This document shows positions 1-8,380 of a stretch of 59,956 nucleotides of DNA, in pieces (position 1 is the stretch's first letter; each line of letters begins with the position of its first letter). Both the position numbers and the translations under genes were made by a program. Source of the stretch: Stieleria tagensis (GTDB taxonomy: Bacteria > Planctomycetota > Planctomycetia > Pirellulales > Pirellulaceae); assembly GCF_024129865.1 (NCBI RefSeq), contig NZ_JAMYFE010000119.1, positions 1 through 59,956 on the forward strand, read 5' to 3'. The notes under the pieces were generated by a model, which worked only from the letters and a program-made list of their open reading frames with translations, was not told where the DNA came from and did not search any database.

Positions 1-20
1 AGATGTGTATAAAGAGACAG
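1..20. other. Residual Nextera adapter (mosaic end) at contig edge
   Basis: The first 20 bases read AGATGTGTATAAAGAGACAG, which is the 19-base Illumina Nextera/Tn5 mosaic end (AGATGTGTATAAGAGACAG) with one additional A in the A-run. This is library adapter, not genome. It suggests the window starts at an untrimmed contig end. The reading frame that runs through it (starting at base 3) should be ignored. Confidence 0.85.
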
Positions 21-347
21 CGTTTTGAGCTAGCACGAGCAGGCCTGTCTCCGCAGCGGCACGCCAGCGGCCACAACCGTAGAACACCGTGTGGCGAAGA
101 TCTTGATTCGGGTTGGGGTCTCTTTACGCCAACGGCGTTAGACACACCTAACCTAGGGTCAGGTCTTGCCAGCGCAGCGAGCAAACCGCCACCCTAGGTT
201 GCGAGCACCGGGAACACGCGCTCCCACGGCGGGTAGGGATCGAGCTTGAAAAACTTCTTTTGATAATTGGTGAAACAGTTGCCGGAGACTCCCGCTTAGC
301 GAGGACGAGGCCGCTATTCACCAACCTGGGAGTTTCAACGACGAACC
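21..347. other. Intergenic region with a palindromic repeat; no gene seen
   Basis: No credible coding frame is present: the open frames here are short, start in or near the adapter and resemble nothing I recognise. The stretch holds the inverted repeat listed at 150-200 and a small ACGCC-AAC-GGCGT hairpin near 126-138. The bases just before 348 lead into the first gene without an obvious strong ribosome binding site. Confidence 0.6.
150..200. repeat. Inverted repeat, REP-like (AACCTAGGGT / ACCCTAGGTT)
   Basis: A perfect 10-bp inverted repeat: AACCTAGGGT at 150-159 and ACCCTAGGTT at 191-200, separated by 31 bases containing GCGCAGCGAGC. The arrangement resembles short dispersed intergenic palindromes in planctomycete genomes. 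Whether this unit is repeated elsewhere cannot be seen here. Confidence 0.55.
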
Positions 348-1094
348 ATGTCTGCCAACCAACGACTTTCCTCGCAAGAACGCAATCAGCTAGTCGAACT
401 TCGCAACGCCTACGAAACCCACTACTTGGGCGATCGATGGCCAGGACTTTTGACCCATCGTGGTTTTAACGGCAGCCCTAATATGTTTTCAGCGGCTTGC
501 TGGAATTGGGCGCTCCAGGCCAGTGAAGGAAACATTAATGCTGCGACATCCGCCCCGCAGTTGTACACGCACGTCGGCGACATCATTGTTCAAGGGGCGA
601 AGTTCGGCCAGGAACGCACGGAACTGCGGCGTGCTGACCTGCCCGGAACGTACTACCTTGAATTTCGACGAATCAACCTTGCTTGGAAGGCCGCCAAGAG
701 CGGAACCGACCAGCACGGTCGGGCGGTCAGTGCACAGCGACTTCGCGAGCGACGACAAGCTTTTCTCAACGCAATGATGCGCTACACGCTTCGCAAGAAT
801 GGATTCTCGGTTGCAAACCGAGCCGTTCGCGGTGGTGACAAGTACGTGATCGCGATGGTGACCAAAGAAGACACCTGGCAAAGCTGGGATCACTGGGCCC
901 TTAAAATCTTCAACGACGCCGGCCGACACGTCTACATACAGAAAGAACCCAACCTGCCACTCAGCATTGGTTTTGACCGTCTTTGGGAAGCTGACCGAGA
1001 CGGTCGAATCGTGGGCGAAGTCCCCGTGTCTGGGCTTCACCCCGCTCACGTCGAAGTCCTTCGCTACGAGTTGGCACATCGCGACGACGAATAG
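348..1094 (+). CDS. Hypothetical protein, possible cysteine-hydrolase-like fold
   Basis: A 248-residue protein I do not recognise as a named family. It has no signal peptide or membrane segment and is rich in Arg and Trp. Two short motifs stand out: CWNWAL with Cys51 near the N-terminus, and WDHWALKIFND with His182 followed by Asn189/Asp190. The order Cys, then about 130 residues later a His in a hydrophobic strand, then a polar residue, is what papain-like or NlpC/P60-like hydrolases show. This is a weak inference from motif order only. The gene stands alone between the contig edge and the converging DUF1552 gene, with ATG at 348. Confidence 0.6.
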   Translation: MSANQRLSSQERNQLVELRNAYETHYLGDRWPGLLTHRGFNGSPNMFSAACWNWALQASEGNINAATSAPQLYTHVGDIIVQGAKFGQERTELRRADLPGTYYLEFRRINLAWKAAKSGTDQHGRAVSAQRLRERRQAFLNAMMRYTLRKNGFSVANRAVRGGDKYVIAMVTKEDTWQSWDHWALKIFNDAGRHVYIQKEPNLPLSIGFDRLWEADRDGRIVGEVPVSGLHPAHVEVLRYELAHRDDE

Positions 1095-1212
1095 CTACGA
1101 TCTGGTCGCGCCCCTTCATTGAAGCCTTGGCAAACTCCAATCCACCCGAAGAACACCGAGGGTTTTCGAGTTTTTCATATCAATCTCAACCAGGCTCTCG
1201 CTTAGTCGAGGA

Positions 1213-2565
1213 CTAGCTGAGTGCTAGACGTCCGCTGCTGTCGCCGATCGATTCGGCGGGGGTGCCCATCAGGTCCAGCATGCTGAGGAACAGATTCGCC
1301 ATCGGACATTCTTCACCGGCATCGATGTAGCGTCCGGTTTTGACTTGACCGCTTGCTCCACCGGCCAGGACGATCGGCAGGTCTTCGTGACGGTGACGAT
1401 TTCCGTCGCTGATTCCACTTCCATAGAGAACCATCGACTGGTCCAGTAGCGAACCGCCGGCGTCACTGGTGGATTCCAACTTCTGCAAGAAATAGGCGTA
1501 TTGCTCGACCAGGTAGTGATCGATCTTGCGCAGGTTCTCGACCAATTCCGGCTTGTCCCGGTGGTGACTCATCCCGTGGTGGCCATCGCTAATTCCCAGA
1601 TCGGTGTAACGTCGATTGCCGCCAGCCATGTCCAACATCAATGTGGCAATTCGCGTCGTATCGGTTTGAAACGCGACGACCATTAGATCGAACATCAATC
1701 GGGCATGTTCGCGGAACCCATCGACGCGTCCGTAGGGAACATCGATATCAGGCAATGCGGCAGCATCCTGTTGCTCGGTGCGTTCGATCCGCTGCTCGAT
1801 TTCGCGGACACCGGTGAAATACTCGTCCATCTTGCGCAGGTCCGACTTGCCCAGGTCTTTCATCAAGCGGTTGGCATCGGATCGAACCACATCCAGAATG
1901 CTGCGCCGGACCCGATTGGTTTCACGGCGTGCGGCCGAGTTGCCTGTACCAAACATTCGCTCGAATGCCAGTCGTGGAATGGTTTCCTTGGGCATCGGCT
2001 GGGTCTCATTGCGCCAGGAGATATTGCTGCTGTAGGCGCAGCTATACCCCGAATCACAACTGCCGGCATTACGGCTGCCGGAAAGTCCCAATTCGATCGA
2101 CGGCAGGCGTGTCTGGCCAGCCAACTGGGATGCGGCAACCTGGTCCACCGAGACGCCCAGGCGGATGCTGCCACTGGTTTTCAGCGGCCGTGCGGCGGTT
2201 AAGAACGTGGAACAGCAACGGGCGTGGTCACCGGCACCGTCTTTGTGCGCGCGGCCGTTGTCATGCGCCAAGTTGGAGATAACGTTGATCTTCTGCTTGA
2301 CAGAGGCCAGGGGCTGCAGTGTTGGCGACAACTCCCAATCGGTATCTTCCCCCGATTCACCTCGCGTCGGTTTCCACTGCGGCATGATGACACCGTTGGG
2401 AACAAAGATGCATGCCATCCGTACCGGGCGGGAGACGGCTTCGGCAGACGCGAAAGCGCTCTTGGCCATCGGCGTCATTGCTTCCAACAGCGGTAATCCC
2501 AGAACCGCGGCAGAGCCGCGCAATAGGGTTCGGCGTTCAATCAAGGTGCGTGAATAATTCATCAT
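1213..2565 (-). CDS. DUF1552 domain protein, Tat-exported
   Basis: A 450-residue protein of the DUF1552 family, abundant in planctomycetes and usually encoded beside multi-domain cytochrome c proteins of the DUF1592 type. The N-terminus carries a twin-arginine signal (RRTLLRGSA followed by a hydrophobic stretch), so export in folded form is likely. Family-typical features are PNGVIMPQW, AGDHARCCSTFLT and DGHHGMSHHRDKPELVE, together with SMVLYGSGISDGNRHRHEDLP near the C-terminus, which recalls sulfatase-like folds. A strong ribosome binding site (GGAGAGGAG) lies just upstream of the two consecutive ATGs. It follows the DUF1592 gene by 23 bases on the same strand, suggesting one operon. Biochemical function is not established. 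Confidence 0.9.
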   Translation of the reverse strand: MMNYSRTLIERRTLLRGSAAVLGLPLLEAMTPMAKSAFASAEAVSRPVRMACIFVPNGVIMPQWKPTRGESGEDTDWELSPTLQPLASVKQKINVISNLAHDNGRAHKDGAGDHARCCSTFLTAARPLKTSGSIRLGVSVDQVAASQLAGQTRLPSIELGLSGSRNAGSCDSGYSCAYSSNISWRNETQPMPKETIPRLAFERMFGTGNSAARRETNRVRRSILDVVRSDANRLMKDLGKSDLRKMDEYFTGVREIEQRIERTEQQDAAALPDIDVPYGRVDGFREHARLMFDLMVVAFQTDTTRIATLMLDMAGGNRRYTDLGISDGHHGMSHHRDKPELVENLRKIDHYLVEQYAYFLQKLESTSDAGGSLLDQSMVLYGSGISDGNRHRHEDLPIVLAGGASGQVKTGRYIDAGEECPMANLFLSMLDLMGTPAESIGDSSGRLALS

Positions 2566-2588
2566 CCATCTCCTCTCCAGTGGTTTCC

Positions 2589-5201
2589 CTAACGTGACAG
2601 CGAATGGGTGTCAGCGGTACGGAATCGAAATTGGCGGCTGGCCACAACGGCGGTGACAACATCAGCCAATCGGTAGTCGTTCGGTTTGGTTTGGGCAGCG
2701 ATTTCATCGAGCGTGCAACGATCATCCGGGGTCAATTCACGCCCGATGGCGAAGGTCAACAGACGTTCGATGAGGGTCCGTGCCAGAGCATCGGTTTCGG
2801 TTTCGCCAAGCATCCGCGTCAGTTCAACTCCGCCGTTGAACGAACGCCCATCCGGCAAGGCACCGCTGGCGTCAATCGGTTTCCCAGCATCTTCGCTGCG
2901 AAACTTGCCGACCGCGTCAAAATCATCGAGACCAAATCCCAACTGATCCATCACACGGTGACAGGAGGCACAGGACGGGCTGGCGCGGTGCAGTTCCAAT
3001 TGCTCTCGAAGCGTGGCGTTGTCCGCGGCAGCTTGCGTGTCTTTCAGCTCGGGCACTCCGGCAGGTGGGTCCGGCGGTCGCGTGCCCAGCATGTTTTCCA
3101 AGATCCATTTGCCACGCAGAACAGGACTGGTCCGGTTCGGCGTGCTGGTCAGTGTCAAAATACTGGCATGGGCCAACAAACCACGGCGCGGCGTATCGGC
3201 CAGTGAGACTTTGGCAAATCCGTCGCCTTTGAAATCAACGTCGTAGTGTTTGGCCAGGGAAGCGTTGAGGAACGAGTAGTCGGCGGTCAGAAATTCGCTG
3301 ACCGACAGATTGTTTCGCAGGACATGCAGAAACAGCATTTCGGTTTCTCGGCGCATCGCCGTTTTTAGTGAATCGTTGAACTCCGGAAACCGGTCCCCGT
3401 CGGCATCGTGTCCGTCCAAGTTTCGCAGTCCCAACCACTGGGCGGCAAACTCACTGGCCAAGGCATCGGCGCGGTCGTCTTTCAACATCCGCTGGACGTT
3501 TTGCTTCAATCGTTTTTCGTCCAATTCATTTCGATTCGCTTGGTCGAGCAATGTCTTGTCCGGCGTGCTGCTCCACAAAAAGTAGGACAAACGCGTGGTC
3601 AATTGATGCTGCGACAACGGATAGTCGCCGAATTCGTTGGGCTCGGTACCGTCGACTGGCGTTTCGACACGAAACAGGAATTGAGGGCTGACCAACACGG
3701 CCGACAGAGCGATCTGCATCCCTCGGTGAAACGACTTGTCCTCGTCCGTGGCTTGCTTCACCAGCGCCGCGTAGGGAGCGATGTGTTCGTCCGCAACCGG
3801 GCGACGAAACACAATCGGCATGAACTCCCGCAGGTTCTTCATCGCCGTCTCCTCGACCTTTTTATAGCGGTCGCGTTCTTTGGGAGCGACGTGACGCACG
3901 ATCTCGAACTGCTTTGGCGGGAACGCATCGCGGGGGTGTTTGCCCGGGCCATCGATGCTGAACGAACGGAACATGAACGGATAGTCGTCCTCGTCGATTC
4001 GCCGTGTCGGTTCGACCGGTTTACCGATCGCGGCAAGGATCTGTTTGACGCGTTCGGGATCCATCGACTCGACCGCGTTCAACTTGGTTTCACCGACGAC
4101 CAATTCACGATCGTCCAGAACCGGGGCAATCAATAGACGTTGCTTGCCCCGCGGTAGTTTGACCGTCTCGCTCATCGAGTCTGCACTACCACTTCCACCA
4201 AAATACTTGAGTTCGTCGTGGGCAATCAAAATCCCGTCGGCATCGTAGATCCCGACTTGAACCGGATCATGCTGTTTGGACGTGGTGCCACCACGCACGC
4301 CAATTCGATACTCGCCTTCGAAGGGAACATCCAAGTCGATCCAGGCGAAACTATCGGGGTCGACAAATCGTCCGCCAAAGCTACCGATTTTAGGCTCGCC
4401 ATAAATCGGAATCTGGTCGCCCGGTATCTCACGATCAATTTCCTCCAATGAATCCGGATCGATCACGACTTGGGTCGACACCGTCTCGGCGGCTTCGATG
4501 TACTTCTCGATCAACATCGGGCTAAGCGAAAGCACGTCGCCGTTATTATCAAACCCCGCGCCGACTTCATCTGATGGGAAACGATCGGCCGGACGCAAAT
4601 CCATGCCGAACAAATCGCGGATGGAATGGTTGTACTCGCTGCGGTTCAAGCGGCGGACGGTGACATTGCCGGCGTACGGGCGCAGGTCACAGGTCGACGA
4701 ATGCAGGGTCGCTTCCAAAGCCGACACCAACTGTTTGCGTTCCTCAATTTCCGGCACCCCGTAATCTTCTGGTGGCATCGCACCAAAACGCACCATTTCC
4801 AATACACGTTCGACTTCCGAAGTGCTCAGATCGGTCAGCGTTTCAAAGGGGCTGAGATCGAGTCCGCCTTCCTGCAAATCTGCGTTGTGACAATCGGTGC
4901 AGTAGGACTGCATCAACGGCAATCCCTCGGTGGTCCAAGTTTCCAGTTGCTTGGCCGCAGCGCTGCTTTGGCTTGCGGTTTGGGCGGGGCTGTCGCCTTC
5001 GCTGGAATCAGGCTGCGGAGATTCAGCCGACGCGGTGGACAGCGCAGCGGGTTGCGTCAGCAGGCCGACGAGGGCGCAGCAAAAAACGGTCGTTCGAAAC
5101 GCGATCGACGAAGCACACGAGGTGTGCGAGACGATCTGGCGTATTGCGATCCATTGATCGAACACGGACAAACCATGGAAGTGGGTAGGCGGGACCAGCA
5201 C
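2589..5201 (-). CDS. Exported cytochrome c-type protein with DUF1587/1595/1592/1588/1585 domains
   Basis: About 870 residues. A haem-binding motif CTDCH follows a signal-peptide-like stretch, then comes the planctomycete-specific domain series: DUF1587 (around NRSEYNHSIRDLFGMDLRPA), a carbohydrate-binding-like insert, DUF1595, DUF1592 (LSYFLWSSTPDKTLLDQA), DUF1588 (RRGLLAHASILTLTSTPNRT) and DUF1585 at the C-terminus. A second CASCH haem motif lies near the C-terminus, within the DUF1588 region. These proteins are thought to be periplasmic oxidoreductases, but the substrate is unknown. The frame has no ATG at its start; GTG codons at 5201 and 5165 are the candidates, and the shorter form still keeps the signal sequence. 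It is probably co-transcribed with the downstream DUF1552 gene. Confidence 0.9.
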   Translation of the reverse strand: MLVPPTHFHGLSVFDQWIAIRQIVSHTSCASSIAFRTTVFCCALVGLLTQPAALSTASAESPQPDSSEGDSPAQTASQSSAAAKQLETWTTEGLPLMQSYCTDCHNADLQEGGLDLSPFETLTDLSTSEVERVLEMVRFGAMPPEDYGVPEIEERKQLVSALEATLHSSTCDLRPYAGNVTVRRLNRSEYNHSIRDLFGMDLRPADRFPSDEVGAGFDNNGDVLSLSPMLIEKYIEAAETVSTQVVIDPDSLEEIDREIPGDQIPIYGEPKIGSFGGRFVDPDSFAWIDLDVPFEGEYRIGVRGGTTSKQHDPVQVGIYDADGILIAHDELKYFGGSGSADSMSETVKLPRGKQRLLIAPVLDDRELVVGETKLNAVESMDPERVKQILAAIGKPVEPTRRIDEDDYPFMFRSFSIDGPGKHPRDAFPPKQFEIVRHVAPKERDRYKKVEETAMKNLREFMPIVFRRPVADEHIAPYAALVKQATDEDKSFHRGMQIALSAVLVSPQFLFRVETPVDGTEPNEFGDYPLSQHQLTTRLSYFLWSSTPDKTLLDQANRNELDEKRLKQNVQRMLKDDRADALASEFAAQWLGLRNLDGHDADGDRFPEFNDSLKTAMRRETEMLFLHVLRNNLSVSEFLTADYSFLNASLAKHYDVDFKGDGFAKVSLADTPRRGLLAHASILTLTSTPNRTSPVLRGKWILENMLGTRPPDPPAGVPELKDTQAAADNATLREQLELHRASPSCASCHRVMDQLGFGLDDFDAVGKFRSEDAGKPIDASGALPDGRSFNGGVELTRMLGETETDALARTLIERLLTFAIGRELTPDDRCTLDEIAAQTKPNDYRLADVVTAVVASRQFRFRTADTHSLSR

Positions 5202-5342
5202 GATGCCGGCGAAGGTGGGCGTTTGTCATTGTATGAAATTAGGCAAACGTTTCCAGCCAAATCGGGCAATCAGCGGTGAATAGTCCAGCCAAACCGCTCG
5301 ATTGAGCGATTTTCCGGGGGGGTACGATTGCTCTCTGCTTGG

Positions 5343-5774
5343 TCAAACCTTCGATTTCGCGGTCATTGTTTGATCGGCGAAGGCTAAAAACTCGCTGGGC
5401 AACCGTTTGGGACGCCCCTCAGGCCCCACGCAGGCGATCACCGATTCGCCCCGTGCGATCAAGGTGTCGTCACGCAGGACGTGATAGAGATGTCGCAGAC
5501 GGACTTTGCGGACCTCCGTCAACTCGACTTCGACCCGCAACTGGTCGTCAAACTCGGCCGCCACGAAATACTGGACGTTCATTTCGGTGACCACCAGCAA
5601 GCGCCCGGAGTCCTCGATCTGCTTGTAGCTGAGTCCGCCGGCACGCAGCATTTCGACGCGGGAGTCCTCAAAGAAATTCAGATAGTTCGAGTGGTGGACG
5701 CGCCGTTGGCCGTCTGTTTGGTGGTAGGCGACCCGAAAATGGTACGTGTATCGAAGAAGTGACTCGTCTGGCAT
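5343..5774 (-). CDS. Acyl-CoA thioesterase, 4-hydroxybenzoyl-CoA thioesterase/YbgC family
   Basis: A 143-residue single hotdog-fold protein, normal length for the family. The conserved N-terminal block is present as YHQTDGQRRVHHSNYLNFFE. The usual catalytic pattern is YxxTDxxGxVxHxNYxxxxE, so the Asp and HxNY are kept while the Gly-Val region reads QRRV. It should hydrolyse acyl-CoA thioesters in the cytoplasm; the chain specificity cannot be read from sequence. It lies between the DUF1592 gene (same strand, 140 bases away) and the divergently transcribed ACT-domain gene. Confidence 0.88.
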   Translation of the reverse strand: MPDESLLRYTYHFRVAYHQTDGQRRVHHSNYLNFFEDSRVEMLRAGGLSYKQIEDSGRLLVVTEMNVQYFVAAEFDDQLRVEVELTEVRKVRLRHLYHVLRDDTLIARGESVIACVGPEGRPKRLPSEFLAFADQTMTAKSKV

Positions 5775-5941
5775 CGAATCTAGCTGGTGCTCGCGTCAAA
5801 AATCGGTCAATGTTACCATCGACAATTGCCGAGTCACTCTCCGCGCCTGCCTGTGCAGGCCAGCTGGACCGCTCGGATGCGCGAATCGTACACACTCACG
5901 CCTGACTGAACAGGCGGGGCCACAAGCACCACGAGGCTGTG
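5775..5941. promoter_or_regulatory. Divergent intergenic region with two small GC hairpins
   Basis: This 167-base gap separates two divergently transcribed genes and must hold both promoters, though I cannot assign -35/-10 boxes. Two short hairpins lie on the side of the ACT gene: GCCTGC/GCAGGC at 5845-5860 and CGCCTG/CAGGCG at 5899-5916. They share the CCTG...CAGG core and may be related palindromes. Function is unknown. Confidence 0.35.
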
Positions 5942-6451
5942 ATGGAATCCGACGAAGGAAGTGGAGCGGGGACAAAATTTGACACCATGCGCGGCCGGAA
6001 TTATCCGGCACTTCGCCAATTCACAATCTTTCTCGAAAATCGAGTCGGCCAACTGCTAGAGGTGGTTCGTCGATTCGAGGGAACGGGAATCCGGATCTGT
6101 GCGCTATCGATCAACGATGCCGCTGAGTGCGCGTTCGTCCGATTCCTAGTCAACGATGCAGATCGTGGACGAGAAATCTTGGAACGCAGCGGTTTAGCGC
6201 TGATTGAGACCGATTTGATCGGTGTTCAATTGCCCGAAGGCCCCCAACCGCTACTGCGTGTCTGTACCGCGTTGTTACAGGCGGAACTGAACATCATTCA
6301 GACGTATCCGCTGATCGTTCGGCCACTGGGTAAACCGGCGGTTGCGATCATGGTCGAAAACATCGAAATGGCGATGGAGACATTGAACGAGAAGGGATTT
6401 ACGATCATCACCGAAGGTGACTTGGACGACAATCCATCCATCGAACAGTGA
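5942..6451 (+). CDS. ACT-domain protein (tandem ACT, regulatory)
   Basis: About 169 residues with two ACT-like repeats. The first starts at RQFTIFLENRVGQLLEVV, a classic ACT opening (a strand, then NxxG and a helix). The second follows after QPLLRVCTALLQAELNI. ACT domains bind amino acids or related ligands and regulate metabolism; no catalytic domain is attached here. The ATG at 5942 has a good GAGG ribosome binding site five bases upstream; an internal ATG at 5987 would give 154 residues starting closer to the domain. It converges on csrA with 31 bases between the stop codons. Confidence 0.8.
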   Translation: MESDEGSGAGTKFDTMRGRNYPALRQFTIFLENRVGQLLEVVRRFEGTGIRICALSINDAAECAFVRFLVNDADRGREILERSGLALIETDLIGVQLPEGPQPLLRVCTALLQAELNIIQTYPLIVRPLGKPAVAIMVENIEMAMETLNEKGFTIITEGDLDDNPSIEQ

Positions 6452-6482
6452 CGTTTCAACGTTGACGTTCAATCACCGAATC

Positions 6483-6707
6483 TTATTCACTCGGCGGTTT
6501 GATGTCTTTCGCTGCCGCGGCACTGGTGCGTGACGAACGGCGGTTTTCACGCTGGATGGCGTCGTAAACTTCTTGACGGTGTACCGGGATCGACTGGGGG
6601 GCTTCGATACCCAAGCGGACTTTGTCGCCGCGGATATCGACAATCGTGACAACGACGTCGTCGCCAATCATGATGCTTTCGTCGCGGTGTCGGGATAGGA
6701 CCAGCAT
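6483..6707 (-). CDS. csrA: Carbon storage regulator CsrA
   Basis: A 74-residue CsrA/RsmA RNA-binding protein. It begins MLVLSRHRDESIMIGDDV and contains the conserved VRLGIEAPQSIPVHRQEVY block, which includes the RNA-contacting Arg and the IPVHRxEVY strand-helix junction. The last 20 or so residues form an Ala/Ser/Lys-rich tail longer than in E. coli. CsrA binds GGA motifs in mRNA leaders and controls translation and stability. A GAGG ribosome binding site sits five bases before the ATG. The partner gene fliW lies upstream on the same strand, separated by about 350 bases containing a hairpin. Confidence 0.97.
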   Translation of the reverse strand: MLVLSRHRDESIMIGDDVVVTIVDIRGDKVRLGIEAPQSIPVHRQEVYDAIQRENRRSSRTSAAAAKDIKPPSE

Positions 6708-7056
6708 ATTGGCCTCGACATCATTGAATTCTAGAAGGAACTGGGAGAGGTGACAGCTACAAATTGATCATCCTCGATAGTGGGATCGGGAAGGATGATC
6801 AAAATGCCAGACGTTTCCAGCGAACGAATTCACCAGTCGCCTGACAACCTGTTCATCGGCCTGACACTGCCAGCATTTGATATCGTTCTTTAGAAGTAGG
6901 CGCATGCCGGTCGTGCCGATTCATCGCGCACAGCGGATTGGAACGGAAGTCCCAATCTGGAGGTTGATCGAACCCCTCCAAGACATGATACCACCGTAAA
7001 AATCGCCACTGCGAGAGCTCATTCTACCCCGCAGTGCAAACGAAAACTGCGAAAAT
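6708..7056 (-). promoter_or_regulatory. csrA leader / fliW-csrA intergenic region
   Basis: This 349-base region separates fliW from csrA on the minus strand. No convincing ORF is present. The main structure is the perfect 11-bp inverted repeat listed at 6764-6802. Its length suggests that csrA has its own promoter or a long untranslated leader rather than tight coupling to fliW. Confidence 0.5.
6764..6802 (-). repeat. Hairpin in the csrA leader with an AGGATG core
   Basis: TTGATCATCCT at 6764-6774 is perfectly complementary to AGGATGATCAA at 6792-6802, leaving a 17-base loop. In the csrA transcript sense the second arm reads GAGGATGATCAA, about 60-70 bases before the start codon. AGGATG matches the core of the CsrA recognition consensus (ARGGAUG), although here it is in the stem, whereas CsrA prefers loop-exposed GGA. 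Autoregulation is therefore possible but unproven. Confidence 0.5.
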
Positions 7057-7578
7057 TCAGGCGGCGCGATGAAGTTGCTTGACCAGACTGGCCGAATTTT
7101 CGGCGGTCAACTGCGTCGTGGCTGCAGACAGATTTTCGCTGGCCGACAATGCGCCTGCCGAATCAATCGATGGCAATGCATACTGCAAGGGCTGGTCATT
7201 GTCGGTAATCACCTGGCATCCCAAACGACGCGACAGATTCAAGACCAACGGCGAACGCAGGTTCGTGGTCAATTTGCCACTGTGCCCCGACAACGTCGTC
7301 AGCACGTACAACTCGGCACCCGGTTTTAAATGCAGTCCGCTCAACTCGCGGCGGGACACTTCAACGCGGTAGCCGTCAATGAACGCGCGCGGACTGATCA
7401 CGGGCAATGCCCGATCCCCACGCGTGGCGCTCTGCAACCATGCCACAGTGGGATTCTCCAAATCCGGCAGCAACGCCCAGTCACGCAGCGTTTCCATTCC
7501 GATCAAACCAGCCGGGAACAGAAAAAGCTGATCTTGATCCAAGGCTAGGGTGCCAAATCGTTGAGTATCGATCCGCAT
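7057..7578 (-). CDS. fliW: Flagellar assembly factor FliW
   Basis: A 173-residue FliW protein, slightly longer than the usual 130-150 residues because of an Ala/Ser-rich C-terminal tail. Family signatures are [20 protein letters not shown] (where typical FliW reads FPxGLxGFE) and the [20 protein letters not shown] block near the C-terminus. FliW binds CsrA and flagellin and acts as an antagonist of CsrA. Here it is next to csrA, as in many bacteria, but no other flagellar gene is in the window. It is transcribed divergently from the zinc-ribbon gene at 7637. Confidence 0.92.
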   Translation of the reverse strand: MRIDTQRFGTLALDQDQLFLFPAGLIGMETLRDWALLPDLENPTVAWLQSATRGDRALPVISPRAFIDGYRVEVSRRELSGLHLKPGAELYVLTTLSGHSGKLTTNLRSPLVLNLSRRLGCQVITDNDQPLQYALPSIDSAGALSASENLSAATTQLTAENSASLVKQLHRAA

Positions 7579-7636
7579 CGGTATGGCTCGGTCGCGCTGA
7601 GTAATTGAAGTTGCCTACACTATCCCTATCGGCGGT

Positions 7637-8380
7637 ATGACTTCCGAAATCGACAAAATCGGACGAGAACCCCCATATCGATACGACACCACCACCCCAG
7701 TTCACGTCCCACAGGCATACCGCGCCGGACCAGCCGGCGAGCGTTTCATGATCTTAATCGGCACGATGAATCTGACTCGGACGCGCGAGCAAGGCCAATA
7801 CTACTGCCCCACCTGTCACAGCACCCAAGAGTACCGGCTGCGCGCCAGGCGGCCTTTTTTGACGCTGTACTTCATCCCGGTTGTTCCCATCGGTGATGCC
7901 GAGCTGTTCGTCCAATGCAGCGGTTGTCGCGACAAATGGGATCCGACGGTGTTGGAAATGAACAAACAGGAACACGAATCGATTCAGGTCGAACAGTTCC
8001 GTGACGAAGCCATGCGGTCGGCTCTGCTGATCGTGCTAGAAGACGGCACCACCAGCCGACGAGAAATCAAGACGCTGCAGGCCATCGCCAATCAATTGCT
8101 CGATCGCCGGATGGATCGCGAGGAACTCGGTGAACTGTGTTCGATCGCACAGCAAAATGGGATCCGTGCCCACAACTATGTGCTCACGGTTTCCCGACGC
8201 TGGACGCAATCGCAGAAGGCTGAAGCGCTGGGCGCGATGTTCTTGGCGGCCACCGCAGAAGGTAAACTACAAAAACCACAGTCCAAAGCACTGGCCGGCA
8301 TGCGAGACGTGCTGGAGATGACCGAGAAGGAATACGAAACTGCAATCGAAGCGGCATTGCACTGGGAACCCATCGAATGA
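7637..8380 (+). CDS. Zinc-ribbon protein with C-terminal TerB-like helical domain
   Basis: A 247-residue protein. The middle holds a zinc ribbon of the type CPTCHS...CSGC, with the sequence YFIPVVPIG between the two knuckles; this aromatic/proline strand is typical of small zinc-ribbon domains that precede membrane or helical regions. The C-terminal 130 residues are helical and fit the TerB/DjlA-type all-alpha fold (EDGTTSRREIKTLQAIANQL and later repeats). Function is unknown. Its TGA overlaps the ATG of the next gene (ATGA), so the two are translationally coupled. Confidence 0.7.
   Translation: MTSEIDKIGREPPYRYDTTTPVHVPQAYRAGPAGERFMILIGTMNLTRTREQGQYYCPTCHSTQEYRLRARRPFLTLYFIPVVPIGDAELFVQCSGCRDKWDPTVLEMNKQEHESIQVEQFRDEAMRSALLIVLEDGTTSRREIKTLQAIANQLLDRRMDREELGELCSIAQQNGIRAHNYVLTVSRRWTQSQKAEALGAMFLAATAEGKLQKPQSKALAGMRDVLEMTEKEYETAIEAALHWEPIE

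Noticed and set aside
5295-5308. Hairpin CGCTC-GATT-GAGCG after the thioesterase gene considered as a terminator
   Set aside because: Only five base pairs, and the run after it in the minus direction is GTTTGG rather than T-rich; too weak to call.
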